Shown here piece after piece: positions 17,244 through 25,044 of a DNA stretch of 30,985 nucleotides (positions are counted from its first letter, which is position 1; each line of letters opens with the position of its first letter). A program made the position numbers and the translations under genes. This stretch comes from Lachnospiraceae bacterium UBA3632 (GTDB taxonomy: Bacteria; Bacillota; Clostridia; Lachnospirales; Lachnospiraceae). Location of the stretch: NCBI GenBank assembly GCA_002373975.1, contig DFKZ01000056.1, forward strand, positions 1 to 30,985, read 5' to 3'. The notes beneath the pieces were generated by a model. The model was not told where the DNA came from and ran no database searches. It worked only from the letters and a program-made list of their open reading frames with translations.

Positions 17244-17293
17244 GTAACCTTTGGGGAGGGAACCGCTATAAATAATAAAAGGATTTTCGTAAG

Positions 17294-19228
17294 ATGTCTG
17301 ACAAACCGAATTACGATCTGGACAAATATGTCAGTGATAAGCTGAGAAAGCTTCAGGAATCCGACAAGGATCTCAGATCGGTATTCCTGCTCATGACCGG
17401 CGAGCCGGAAAAGATATTCGCCGAGTCGAACGATGGATACAACATCACAAAAATAACATATGGTGAATACAGAGAGAGAACTGAGCGGATGGCCGGTTCT
17501 CTTTCTGTGGTGCTTGGGAATGTTGCACCCGGCAGCTTTGTCGGGATTTACATGAACAACAGCGAGCAGTGGCTTGAGATATTCTGGGCGCTGCTGATGC
17601 TGGGCTACAGGCCTCTTCTTGTCAACAACAGGATGAGCAGATCGGTGCTTGAGGATATCATTTCGCAATATGGAGTAAAGGCGGTGATATCCGATGCCGG
17701 AGAGCTGGGGAACAACACCGTAGCCCTTGATGACCTCATGAGAGTTTACAAGGACGAAAAGACAGTTCCCGTAAAGGCCGAAAAAGACGGCTGGGCGGAC
17801 GAGATAGCGCTCATGTCATCCGGAACCACCAGCAATGTCAAGATATGCATATATAACGGCGAGACCATGTACTATCAGATCTGCGACAGCGCCCGCATCA
17901 TCAGAGAATGCAAGCAGGTTAAGGCTCATTGTGAGGGAAGCTTAAAGCAGCTCACATTCCTTCCTTTTTATCACGTATTTGGGCTTGTAGCCGTGTTCAT
18001 GTGGTTCGGATATTTTGACAGGACATTCGTATTCCTTAAGGATTTTTCATCCGAAACCATTTTAAACACTGTCAGAAGACATAAAGTAACCCACATATTC
18101 TCAATTCCGCTTTTGTGGAACACGATCTATGACACTGTTATCAGAACGGCAAAGCAGCGCGGCGAGTACGACAAGCTCATGAAGGGGATCGCAGTTTCCG
18201 AAAAGCTTGCCGGAGTTCCGCTTCTGGGGAAACTGTTTACCAAGGTGGCGTTCAAATCTGTCAGAGAGCAGATATTCGGGGACAGCATCCGCTTCCTTAT
18301 AAGTGGCGGAAGCGCAATATCCGAGGATGTGCTCAGGTTCTTTAATGCGATAGGTTATCATCTTGCCAACGGATACGGCATGACGGAGATAGGTATCACT
18401 TCCGTGGAGCTTTCTTCATCCAGAAAGAACCTTACTGACAGATCGGTGGGAATTCCTTTTTCATCCATCGAGTACAAGATTTCCGATAAAGGCGAGCTTC
18501 TTGTGCGCGGAAAGACCATGGCGGATATTGTCATGGAAAACGGTAAAGAAGTGGACCACACCGAGGACGGCTGGTTCTGCACGGGAGATTTTGCCGAGGA
18601 AAAGAACGGAAGATATTTCATACTCGGCAGGTCTGATGACGTGATCATCGGAGCCTCGGGAGAAAATATCAATCCCGATGTTCTGGAGGAAAAGATAAAG
18701 ATCGAGGGGGCTGAGGAGATATGCATTGTCAGCAGGAATTCCGGCGAGAACAAGATACCGGTACTGCTTGTGAGAGTTTCGCCCTATTCTTCGGCGCAGA
18801 CTGTCAAGGATATGCAGGATAAGGCGCTTTCGTGTTTAAAGCAGATGGATCTTGATAAGACCATCGGCAGAGTGATGGTGACCACCGACTCCCTTATGGA
18901 GGCCAATGACTTTAAGCTTAATCGCAGAAAGATTGCCGAAAGGCTCGAATCCGGTTCCATAAAGGCTGCGGACCCCGAAAAGGCAGGAGCAGAGGTGAAT
19001 GAATTCACCGGCCGCGTTGCCGGGATTATCGGATCCGTCATCGGAAAACGCATTGAAGAGATCCGTCCCAATGCGGATATTTTCTTTGATCTGGGCGTAA
19101 CAAGCCTTGATTATTACTCGATAATAATGGAGCTTGCAAAGGAATTCAGAGTAAGCTTCCCCAAAGATAACGAGATGAGTTTTAAAACGGCTGCAGAGTT
19201 TGCCGATTATATAGAAAAGCACAGGTAA
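17294..19228 (+). CDS. AMP-forming acyl ligase with C-terminal acyl carrier domain
   Basis: This 644-residue ANL-superfamily enzyme should activate a fatty or other carboxylic acid as acyl-AMP and load it on a thiol. Motifs are the phosphate-binding loop MSSGTTSNVK (from about 174, with the usual G-x-P-K-G altered), GYGMTEIG, the ATP-binding TGDF, and GRSDDVIIGASGENINPDVLE. Residues about 560-644 are an acyl carrier domain with the phosphopantetheine Ser604 in DLGVTSLDYYS. The ligase may therefore load its own carrier arm, the free carrier protein encoded at 20540, or CoA. AAGG precedes the ATG at a long spacing. The next gene begins six bases after the stop. Together with the acyltransferase it resembles the two halves of E. 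coli Aas (acyl-ACP synthetase plus lysophospholipid acyltransferase). Confidence 0.88.
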   Translation: MSDKPNYDLDKYVSDKLRKLQESDKDLRSVFLLMTGEPEKIFAESNDGYNITKITYGEYRERTERMAGSLSVVLGNVAPGSFVGIYMNNSEQWLEIFWALLMLGYRPLLVNNRMSRSVLEDIISQYGVKAVISDAGELGNNTVALDDLMRVYKDEKTVPVKAEKDGWADEIALMSSGTTSNVKICIYNGETMYYQICDSARIIRECKQVKAHCEGSLKQLTFLPFYHVFGLVAVFMWFGYFDRTFVFLKDFSSETILNTVRRHKVTHIFSIPLLWNTIYDTVIRTAKQRGEYDKLMKGIAVSEKLAGVPLLGKLFTKVAFKSVREQIFGDSIRFLISGGSAISEDVLRFFNAIGYHLANGYGMTEIGITSVELSSSRKNLTDRSVGIPFSSIEYKISDKGELLVRGKTMADIVMENGKEVDHTEDGWFCTGDFAEEKNGRYFILGRSDDVIIGASGENINPDVLEEKIKIEGAEEICIVSRNSGENKIPVLLVRVSPYSSAQTVKDMQDKALSCLKQMDLDKTIGRVMVTTDSLMEANDFKLNRRKIAERLESGSIKAADPEKAGAEVNEFTGRVAGIIGSVIGKRIEEIRPNADIFFDLGVTSLDYYSIIMELAKEFRVSFPKDNEMSFKTAAEFADYIEKHR

Positions 19229-19234
19229 ACAGTC

Positions 19235-20521
19235 GTGGTCGGATTATTCTTATTTAACTGGTTCACAAAGCTTACGGCCTGGCCGATAGAGTTATTTGCA
19301 TTTCACACAAAGATCTATTACGAGGACAGGAAAGTACAGGGCAGACATATCAAAGGCCGTGCCATCATCATATCGAATCACACTTCGGTGTTTGATTATG
19401 CGGTATATATTTTCGTGTTCCTCACAAGAACGCTGAGATTCCAGATGGCAGAGGTCCTTTTCAGAAAAAAGTTTCTGGGTCCCCTTCTTAAGATGCTCGG
19501 TGGCATCTACGTTAACCGCGATACATACGATTTGTCCTTTATGGGAAAATCCCAGGCAATACTGGACAAAGGCGGAGTGGTGGGAGTGTTTCCCGAATCA
19601 AGGATTCCCCGCCCCGAGGAAAAGAGGCCGCTGGAATTTAAGCCCAGCGTGGCTTATCTGGCATACTTAAGCGGTGCGCCCATAATTCCCATAGTCACAA
19701 ACGGCTCTTATTTCAATCGCAAAAAAAGAGCGAGAGTGCTTATCGGGAAACCAATAGATATCGGAATATGGTGGGATCCTTCCAAGGAAAGAAGAGATAA
19801 TTTAAGCGCTATCTCAAACAAGCTGAGGAAAGAGATAATACGGCTCACCAGGGAGCTGAACAGGCGTCAGGAGCAGGATGAGTTAAGGCCGATAGGATAT
19901 TATTTCTTTAACGATCTGATAAGGATCACAGCAGCCTTTCCCGCAATGGTGTGGTTCAGACCTAAGGTTGTATATTCGACATCGGAGGCCAAAAAGAAAT
20001 ACAAAAAGGGCGTGATCTTTTTCTCGAACCATACGGGATTCGGGGATCCGCTGTATATAATGGTCAGCCTGTGGTACAGGAGGATCAATTTTGTCACATC
20101 CCAGGAGATAATGGATAACCCCAAGATGCATTTCTGGTTTGATAAGGGATTCAGGGCGATAGCCGTGGACCGTGAAAATGTGACGATGGAATCCTTCAAA
20201 AAGCTGACAGGGCTGCTGCAGGCCGGAGCTGCCGTCGGGATATTCCCCGAGGGGCATATAAAGACCAGCGATGAGCAGGTGGATGATTTCAAAAACGGCC
20301 TGGTGCTCATGGCCCTTAAGGGTAAGGCAACCATGGTTCCCATCTATGTGCAGAAGAGAAAGCACTGGTATAACAGGTTAGTGCTCTTCCAGGGTGAGGA
20401 GATCGATCTTCGGAAGATGTACGGCGACATGCCTTCCATGAGTCAGATCGAAGAAGCGGGCAGGCTCTGCAGAGAAAGAGAGCTTGAGCTTGCAAAGCTT
20501 GCGGAAGAATACTATTCCTGA
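19235..20521 (+). CDS. Tandem PlsC-domain acyltransferase
   Basis: This 428-residue protein contains two glycerolipid acyltransferase (PlsC-type) domains in one chain. The first (about 40-190) has NHTSVFD (His49, Asp54) and FPES, and the second (about 255-390) has NHTGFGD (His266) and FPEG. Both HX4D motifs are intact, so both halves could be active on glycerol-phosphate or lysophospholipid acceptors. It begins with hydrophobic N-terminal residues, indicating membrane association. The start is GTG at 19235, six bases after the ligase stop, with no strong ribosome binding site, so coupled translation is likely. An acyl carrier protein gene follows 18 bases later, which is the likely acyl donor. 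Confidence 0.88.
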   Translation: MVGLFLFNWFTKLTAWPIELFAFHTKIYYEDRKVQGRHIKGRAIIISNHTSVFDYAVYIFVFLTRTLRFQMAEVLFRKKFLGPLLKMLGGIYVNRDTYDLSFMGKSQAILDKGGVVGVFPESRIPRPEEKRPLEFKPSVAYLAYLSGAPIIPIVTNGSYFNRKKRARVLIGKPIDIGIWWDPSKERRDNLSAISNKLRKEIIRLTRELNRRQEQDELRPIGYYFFNDLIRITAAFPAMVWFRPKVVYSTSEAKKKYKKGVIFFSNHTGFGDPLYIMVSLWYRRINFVTSQEIMDNPKMHFWFDKGFRAIAVDRENVTMESFKKLTGLLQAGAAVGIFPEGHIKTSDEQVDDFKNGLVLMALKGKATMVPIYVQKRKHWYNRLVLFQGEEIDLRKMYGDMPSMSQIEEAGRLCRERELELAKLAEEYYS

Positions 20522-20539
20522 ATACCGACGAGGTGACAG

Positions 20540-20788
20540 ATGAACAGAGAAGAAATACTAAGCGGACTTAAAGATATCCTTCGCACTATCGAGGGACATG
20601 ACGATAAAGTTATAGACGCAGCCACAGAGGCAAGCAATTTAAAGAGCGACCTGGGACTTAATTCCATCGGAATGCTCTATATAATGATCACCATCGAGGA
20701 AAAATTCGAGATCAGTTTTGCGGATTCGCATATCGAGGATTTCAAAACATTGGGTGACGTTATCAGTTACATTGAGGAAAATGCCTGA
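20540..20788 (+). CDS. Acyl carrier protein
   Basis: This 82-residue acidic protein has the four-helix carrier pattern and the phosphopantetheine attachment site Ser42 in DLGLNSIGML. GAGGTGAC lies just before the ATG. It differs from typical housekeeping AcpP (which usually has DSLD), and its position after an acyl ligase and PlsC-like protein suggests a dedicated carrier for acyl groups activated in this cluster. Which enzyme loads it is inferred. Confidence 0.92.
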   Translation: MNREEILSGLKDILRTIEGHDDKVIDAATEASNLKSDLGLNSIGMLYIMITIEEKFEISFADSHIEDFKTLGDVISYIEENA

Positions 20789-20845
20789 TCATAGCCATGC
20801 ATCCGAAACATTGCCACTTGATCAGACAGCGAGGTTATTACTGCA

Positions 20846-21277
20846 ATGAAATGGTCCGTGCGTGAGGGAAAAGCGGGCGATATGGTCCGCGTAAAAGTGA
20901 ACAGTCAGATGGATCATTACGGAGTGTATATCAGTGATTCCGAGATCATCCAGTTCGGCAAGAATCCATCCCTCAGGATGGGCTTAAGCGAGAGTGAAGT
21001 GTTTGTATGCGCCACGGATATAAACGAGTTTCGCGATGGCGGATTCCCGGAATTTGCGGATCTTTCATTTTCCGAAAAGCTTAAGCGCTTCAAGACCGAT
21101 AAGATAATAGATAACGCCAGAAGTCGTATCGGCGAAGGCGGATACAATATTTTATACAACAACTGCGAGCATTTTGCGTATGAGTGCATATTCGGAAAAA
21201 AGTATTCCTCGCAGTCGGAGAAAGCCAAGAAAGTCATTAAGCAGATGGCGACGGGACAAGAAAAAGGAGAAGACTGA
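20846..21277 (+). CDS. LRAT/NlpC-P60-like protein, predicted lipid acyltransferase or hydrolase
   Basis: This 143-residue single-domain protein has the hallmarks of the lecithin:retinol acyltransferase (LRAT) branch of the NlpC/P60 fold: His24 in DHYGVYI and Cys107 in the NNCEHF motif. In LRAT and HRASLS proteins the Cys attacks a phospholipid ester and the acyl group is hydrolysed or passed to another acceptor. No signal peptide is visible, so it should be cytoplasmic or at the inner membrane face. GAGG at 20831-20834 precedes the ATG; a later ATG at 20882 would lose only 12 residues. It lies between an acyl carrier protein and a hydrolase gene, which supports a lipid role. Confidence 0.82.
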   Translation: MKWSVREGKAGDMVRVKVNSQMDHYGVYISDSEIIQFGKNPSLRMGLSESEVFVCATDINEFRDGGFPEFADLSFSEKLKRFKTDKIIDNARSRIGEGGYNILYNNCEHFAYECIFGKKYSSQSEKAKKVIKQMATGQEKGED

Positions 21278-21282
21278 CCTGA

Positions 21283-22191
21283 ATGTGTTTACTAATTTCA
21301 CAGAGCCTTTTTAGGAAAGTATTCGGTCGAAAGACCGATCCGCCGCTTGATGAAGTAGAGCTTGTGGGAACGCATTACGAGAAATGGCGGGACATAATAA
21401 ACGGCAGCATCGCAAGGCTCAGAGGACTTGAATGGAAACAACTTCATATAAAGGGATGCGGCGGAGTGAAGCTTACCGCCATGATGTATGATGTGGGAAG
21501 TGATAAGACAGCCGTAATGTGCCATGGGTACAGGACGCATTATTTCTGCAATACCGCTGTGGCTGCCGGTTATTTCCTTGACAGAGGGTACAATGTAGTG
21601 CTCATCATATCCCGCGGACACGACGGAAGCGAGGGCGAATATATCACCTTCGGAGAGCTTGAATTTAAGGATCTTCTTCTGTGGCTTGATATGCTTGAAA
21701 AGAAGATGAAGATGGAAAAGATCGTTCTCTACGGTATTTCCCTCGGAAGCAATACCGTTATGAGGGCATCGGAATTCATAAAACCCGGAGCAGTTAGGGC
21801 CATCGTGGCGGACTGCGGCTTTATGAACACCCGCGAGACACTGACCAAGCAGGTGGCAAACCGCGGAAAGAACTTTGTTACCAGGATTATTTATCCCCTG
21901 GTATTCGTACCAATCCTTTACGGGATGAGAGTGCACGGAAAGAAAAACGGATTTGATATTTTCAGCGGAGATACCAGAGTATCACTGTCAAAGACCAGGA
22001 TCCCGGTATTTTTCCTGCACGGTGCCAAGGATAAGGTGGTGCCTCTTAAGGACTCTGAGATGAATTACAAAGCCTGTGCTTCACCGAAGGAATTGTTTAT
22101 CTCAAAGGAAGCGGAGCACGGAGCATGCTTTGCCGACGGCGGAGCGGATCTGGCCGCTAAGCTTGACAGATTCCTTGGGAAGTATATTTAG
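21283..22191 (+). CDS. Alpha/beta hydrolase (serine nucleophile)
   Basis: This 302-residue alpha/beta-fold hydrolase has the oxyanion segment CHGYRTH, the nucleophile elbow GISLGS (Ser153), Asp250 in HGAKDKVVP and His279 in EAEHGA, so the triad is complete. The segment SRGHDGSEGEYITFGELE is typical of membrane-associated hydrolases of the YfhR/BEM46 kind, whose substrates are mostly unknown. The N-terminus has a short hydrophobic stretch but no clear signal peptide. It starts six bases after the LRAT-like gene. A role as thioesterase or lysophospholipase in the cluster is possible but unproven. Confidence 0.85.
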   Translation: MCLLISQSLFRKVFGRKTDPPLDEVELVGTHYEKWRDIINGSIARLRGLEWKQLHIKGCGGVKLTAMMYDVGSDKTAVMCHGYRTHYFCNTAVAAGYFLDRGYNVVLIISRGHDGSEGEYITFGELEFKDLLLWLDMLEKKMKMEKIVLYGISLGSNTVMRASEFIKPGAVRAIVADCGFMNTRETLTKQVANRGKNFVTRIIYPLVFVPILYGMRVHGKKNGFDIFSGDTRVSLSKTRIPVFFLHGAKDKVVPLKDSEMNYKACASPKELFISKEAEHGACFADGGADLAAKLDRFLGKYI

Positions 22192-22280
22192 GGATATTCA
22201 TACCGGAAAGCAATAGACCGGGAAGCCTATCGGATTAATAGTAAATAAGAAATATTTTTTAAATACAAGGAGACAAAAAA

Positions 22281-23210
22281 ATGAGCGATTTTGCAATCAT
22301 GACAGACTGCTGCAGCGATCTGACAGCCGAGATCAGAGAAAGGTTTGATATCGACTACATTCAGGGTCATCTTCAGATGCCTGACGGACGTAATGTTCCG
22401 CTTTGCATGGAATGGACCGAGAATTATTCGCATGATGAGTTCTACGGAGCTGTCAAAAAGGGTGCGGAGTACGCTACTTCACCCGCAAATGTGGCAGAGT
22501 TTGCAGAAAAGTATAAATCCTACATCAAGGATGGCCGTGATGTAATGGTCATCACCATTTCAACAGCTCTCAGCGGAACATACAATTTCGCACTCGAGGC
22601 AAAAGAGAATGTATTAAAAGAGTTCCCTAATGCAAATATCAAGATCGTGGACTCCCTCAGATACACCGTTCTTGAGGGAATGATCGCAGTTAAAGCCTCA
22701 CAGATGAGAGCAGAAGGAAAGAGCATCGACGAAGTTTATGACTGGATCGAGGCCAACAAGAACTGCTATCACCAGATGGGATGGCTTGACGATCTTTCAT
22801 TCGTGGCAAGAAAGGGCAGAATGTCAAACAGCAAGGCATTCTTTGGCCAGCTTGTAGGAATCAAGCCCCTCGGAGATATCTCTTCAAACGGTCTTACCAC
22901 CGTTATCGGAAAGGCAAAGGGAGCCAAGGCAGGATTTGCAGCTATCCTCGCATACATGGAAGAGACCATCACCGATCCCGAGAATCAGACTATTTTTGTA
23001 GGAACCTCCGACAGAGAAAAGGATGCCGACAAGATGGTGGAGATGATAAGGGAAAAGTTCCATCCGAAGGAGGTCATTAAGTCTTTCGTTTATCCCGGAT
23101 GCGGCGTTAACATAGGCCCCGGTCTTATGGCAGCATTCTATTTCGGAAAGCCCATAAGCGATGACATGAAGGCCGAAGAAGCCATCATGAACAAGATTCT
23201 TGAAAAGTAA
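22281..23210 (+). CDS. DegV family fatty-acid-binding protein (FakB-like)
   Basis: This 309-residue soluble DegV protein should bind one fatty acid and present its carboxylate to the fatty acid kinase FakA, encoded 22 bases downstream. Landmarks are TDCCSDLTAE at the N-terminus, TSPAN, TALSGTYNFA, VDSLR, ARKGRMSNSKAF, and NIGPGL near the C-terminus. Asn277 occupies the place where I recall a His next to the phosphate site in FakB proteins. AAGGAGAC precedes the ATG with good spacing, and the 89-base gap upstream may hold a separate promoter, although none is clear. It is the second DegV domain in the window; the first is fused to the kinase encoded at 4124-6808. Confidence 0.92.
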   Translation: MSDFAIMTDCCSDLTAEIRERFDIDYIQGHLQMPDGRNVPLCMEWTENYSHDEFYGAVKKGAEYATSPANVAEFAEKYKSYIKDGRDVMVITISTALSGTYNFALEAKENVLKEFPNANIKIVDSLRYTVLEGMIAVKASQMRAEGKSIDEVYDWIEANKNCYHQMGWLDDLSFVARKGRMSNSKAFFGQLVGIKPLGDISSNGLTTVIGKAKGAKAGFAAILAYMEETITDPENQTIFVGTSDREKDADKMVEMIREKFHPKEVIKSFVYPGCGVNIGPGLMAAFYFGKPISDDMKAEEAIMNKILEK

Positions 23211-23231
23211 TTCGGGGGAGCGTAATCTCTA

Positions 23232-24956
23232 ATGGATTCGAATAATATCAAAATAGACGGTAAGCTGATGGCCGCATGTGTAAAAGCGGGAGCGGCAAGG
23301 CTGGAAAAGAATGAGGCCCTTATAAATCAGCTGAATGTCTTTCCCGTACCCGACGGAGATACGGGATCCAATATGCTCACCACGCTCCGCGGCGGGCTTA
23401 ATGCGGCCAAGGACACCGATAATCTCGGAGATTATATGAGCGGTCTGGCCATGGGAATGCTTTTCGGTGCGAGGGGAAATTCCGGAGTCATTTTCTCACA
23501 GATATTTTCCGGAATAGCCGATAAGCTTAAAGGGAAAGCGACCGCCACCCCCGCCGAGATGCTTGAAGCTCTCGAAAACGGCTCAAAGGTTGCATACAAG
23601 AGCGTTGTGACCCCTACAGAGGGAACCATCCTTACCGTTGCAAGAGAAGGCGCGGAGGGATTTTCCGGAGCAGGGCTCGATGACATCGATATATGGGACT
23701 TTTTCAAGATCTATATCGAGAACATAAAGGAAGCGCTGGAAAAGACACCGGATCTGCTCCCCATCCTGAAGAGTGCGGGAGTGGTAGACAGCGGCGGATA
23801 CGGCTTTGTCAAATTCTTTGAAGGATTTACCCAGAAGGCTATCAGCAGTATCGAAGAGGATATGGAAGACAGCCTGATCCCCGCAAGCGGAATATCCTCC
23901 AAGTGGCTTGAGGATTCCGCCGAAGACGCATTCGGATTCTGTACCGAATGTATCGTTACCTTAAATGACGGCGTGGGCCAGATCAGAGAAGAGGTTGTCG
24001 AATACCTTGAATCCATGGGGCAGTCCGTTGTGTGCGTGCAGAGGGATAATATCCTTAAGCTCCACGTGCACACCTTAGAGCCTCTCAAGGTGCTCGAAAA
24101 GATAAGCGGATACGGAACATTCTATAACGTTAAGATTGAGAACATGGACAACATGTTCGGTGACCGTGTGGAACAGGAGAAAGCCGCCGAAGAGAAGGCT
24201 GCAGGCTCCCGGGATTCCGACAATTCCATCGAAAACGTAGCCCGCATCATGAACGAAAAGCATTTTGAGCAGGTGAAGGAAATACATCACGGAATCGGAT
24301 ATATAGCTGTGGCCAACGGAGACGGAGTGATCAGATCCTTCCGCGACTTTGGGTGCGAGATAGTGCTTAACGGCGGCCAGACCATGAACACCTCGGTTGA
24401 GGAGTTTGTAAATGCTTTTAAGGAACTCAATGCCGAGCATATGATCGTTATGCCCAACAATTCAAATATCGAAGCTGCCGCCATTCAGGCTGCAAAGATG
24501 TTTGATGAAAACAGGGTGAAGATCCTTCCCACCAAGTCGGTGGCTGAAGGCTACTTTGCAATGTCAATGGGGATCACCGACAGGTTTTCCGCTGATGAGG
24601 TGTACGAGCAGATGAAAAAGGGCTGTGAGGGGGTCGACACCATCTGGATATCAAAGGCAATACGCGATGCTCTGGTTGAAGGCGTGGAGTGTAGGGAAGG
24701 AGATTACCTGGCACTGTACGGAAAGACCATTTCGGCATCGGACCCCGACAGGCTTGAGACTGTCAAGAAAGTGCTTGCGGGTATCGAGGATCTTGAGGAC
24801 AAATACGTGCTTCTCATCTTTAAAGGACAGATGGTTCCGGATGATGAATGTGAGGAGCTTCAGGAGTATATTGAGGATACCTACGACTGGATCGATGTCG
24901 GGATCATCGACGGCGGACAGGATGTATATGACTATATAATCGGTGTAACCGGTTAA
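23232..24956 (+). CDS. fakA: Fatty acid kinase, DAK2/DegV-associated
   Basis: This 574-residue protein matches FakA, which phosphorylates FakB-bound fatty acid with ATP to acyl-phosphate, the substrate for PlsY or, through PlsX, for acyl-ACP synthesis. The N-terminal DhaL-like ATP domain has PVPDGDTGSNM with the metal-binding Asp41 and Asp43, and GARGNSGVI. A middle region carries FCTECIVTL and KLHVHT (His278, His280), matching the conserved Cys/His zinc site of FakA. A C-terminal domain follows. Length is normal for the family. It follows the FakB-like gene directly, a classic pairing. PlsX and PlsY are not in the window. Confidence 0.92.
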   Translation: MDSNNIKIDGKLMAACVKAGAARLEKNEALINQLNVFPVPDGDTGSNMLTTLRGGLNAAKDTDNLGDYMSGLAMGMLFGARGNSGVIFSQIFSGIADKLKGKATATPAEMLEALENGSKVAYKSVVTPTEGTILTVAREGAEGFSGAGLDDIDIWDFFKIYIENIKEALEKTPDLLPILKSAGVVDSGGYGFVKFFEGFTQKAISSIEEDMEDSLIPASGISSKWLEDSAEDAFGFCTECIVTLNDGVGQIREEVVEYLESMGQSVVCVQRDNILKLHVHTLEPLKVLEKISGYGTFYNVKIENMDNMFGDRVEQEKAAEEKAAGSRDSDNSIENVARIMNEKHFEQVKEIHHGIGYIAVANGDGVIRSFRDFGCEIVLNGGQTMNTSVEEFVNAFKELNAEHMIVMPNNSNIEAAAIQAAKMFDENRVKILPTKSVAEGYFAMSMGITDRFSADEVYEQMKKGCEGVDTIWISKAIRDALVEGVECREGDYLALYGKTISASDPDRLETVKKVLAGIEDLEDKYVLLIFKGQMVPDDECEELQEYIEDTYDWIDVGIIDGGQDVYDYIIGVTG

Positions 24957-24964
24957 AATGTTTT

Positions 24965-25001
24965 GTGAGCGCAGCTTCATCCGTGAGGCGGCTGCGCTCA
25001 C
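24965..25001. repeat. Perfect 11-base inverted repeat after fakA
   Basis: GTGAGCGCAGC (24965-24975) and GCTGCGCTCAC (24991-25001) are perfect inverted copies around a 15-base loop, just after the fakA stop. The stem is GC-rich like a terminator, but no T run follows it. It may act as an RNA-stabilising hairpin, a weak terminator or a protein-binding site. Confidence 0.6.
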
Positions 25002-25044
25002 CCATAATGCTTAAGACTGCGGCGCAGGGCGCCGGAAGAGGTAT

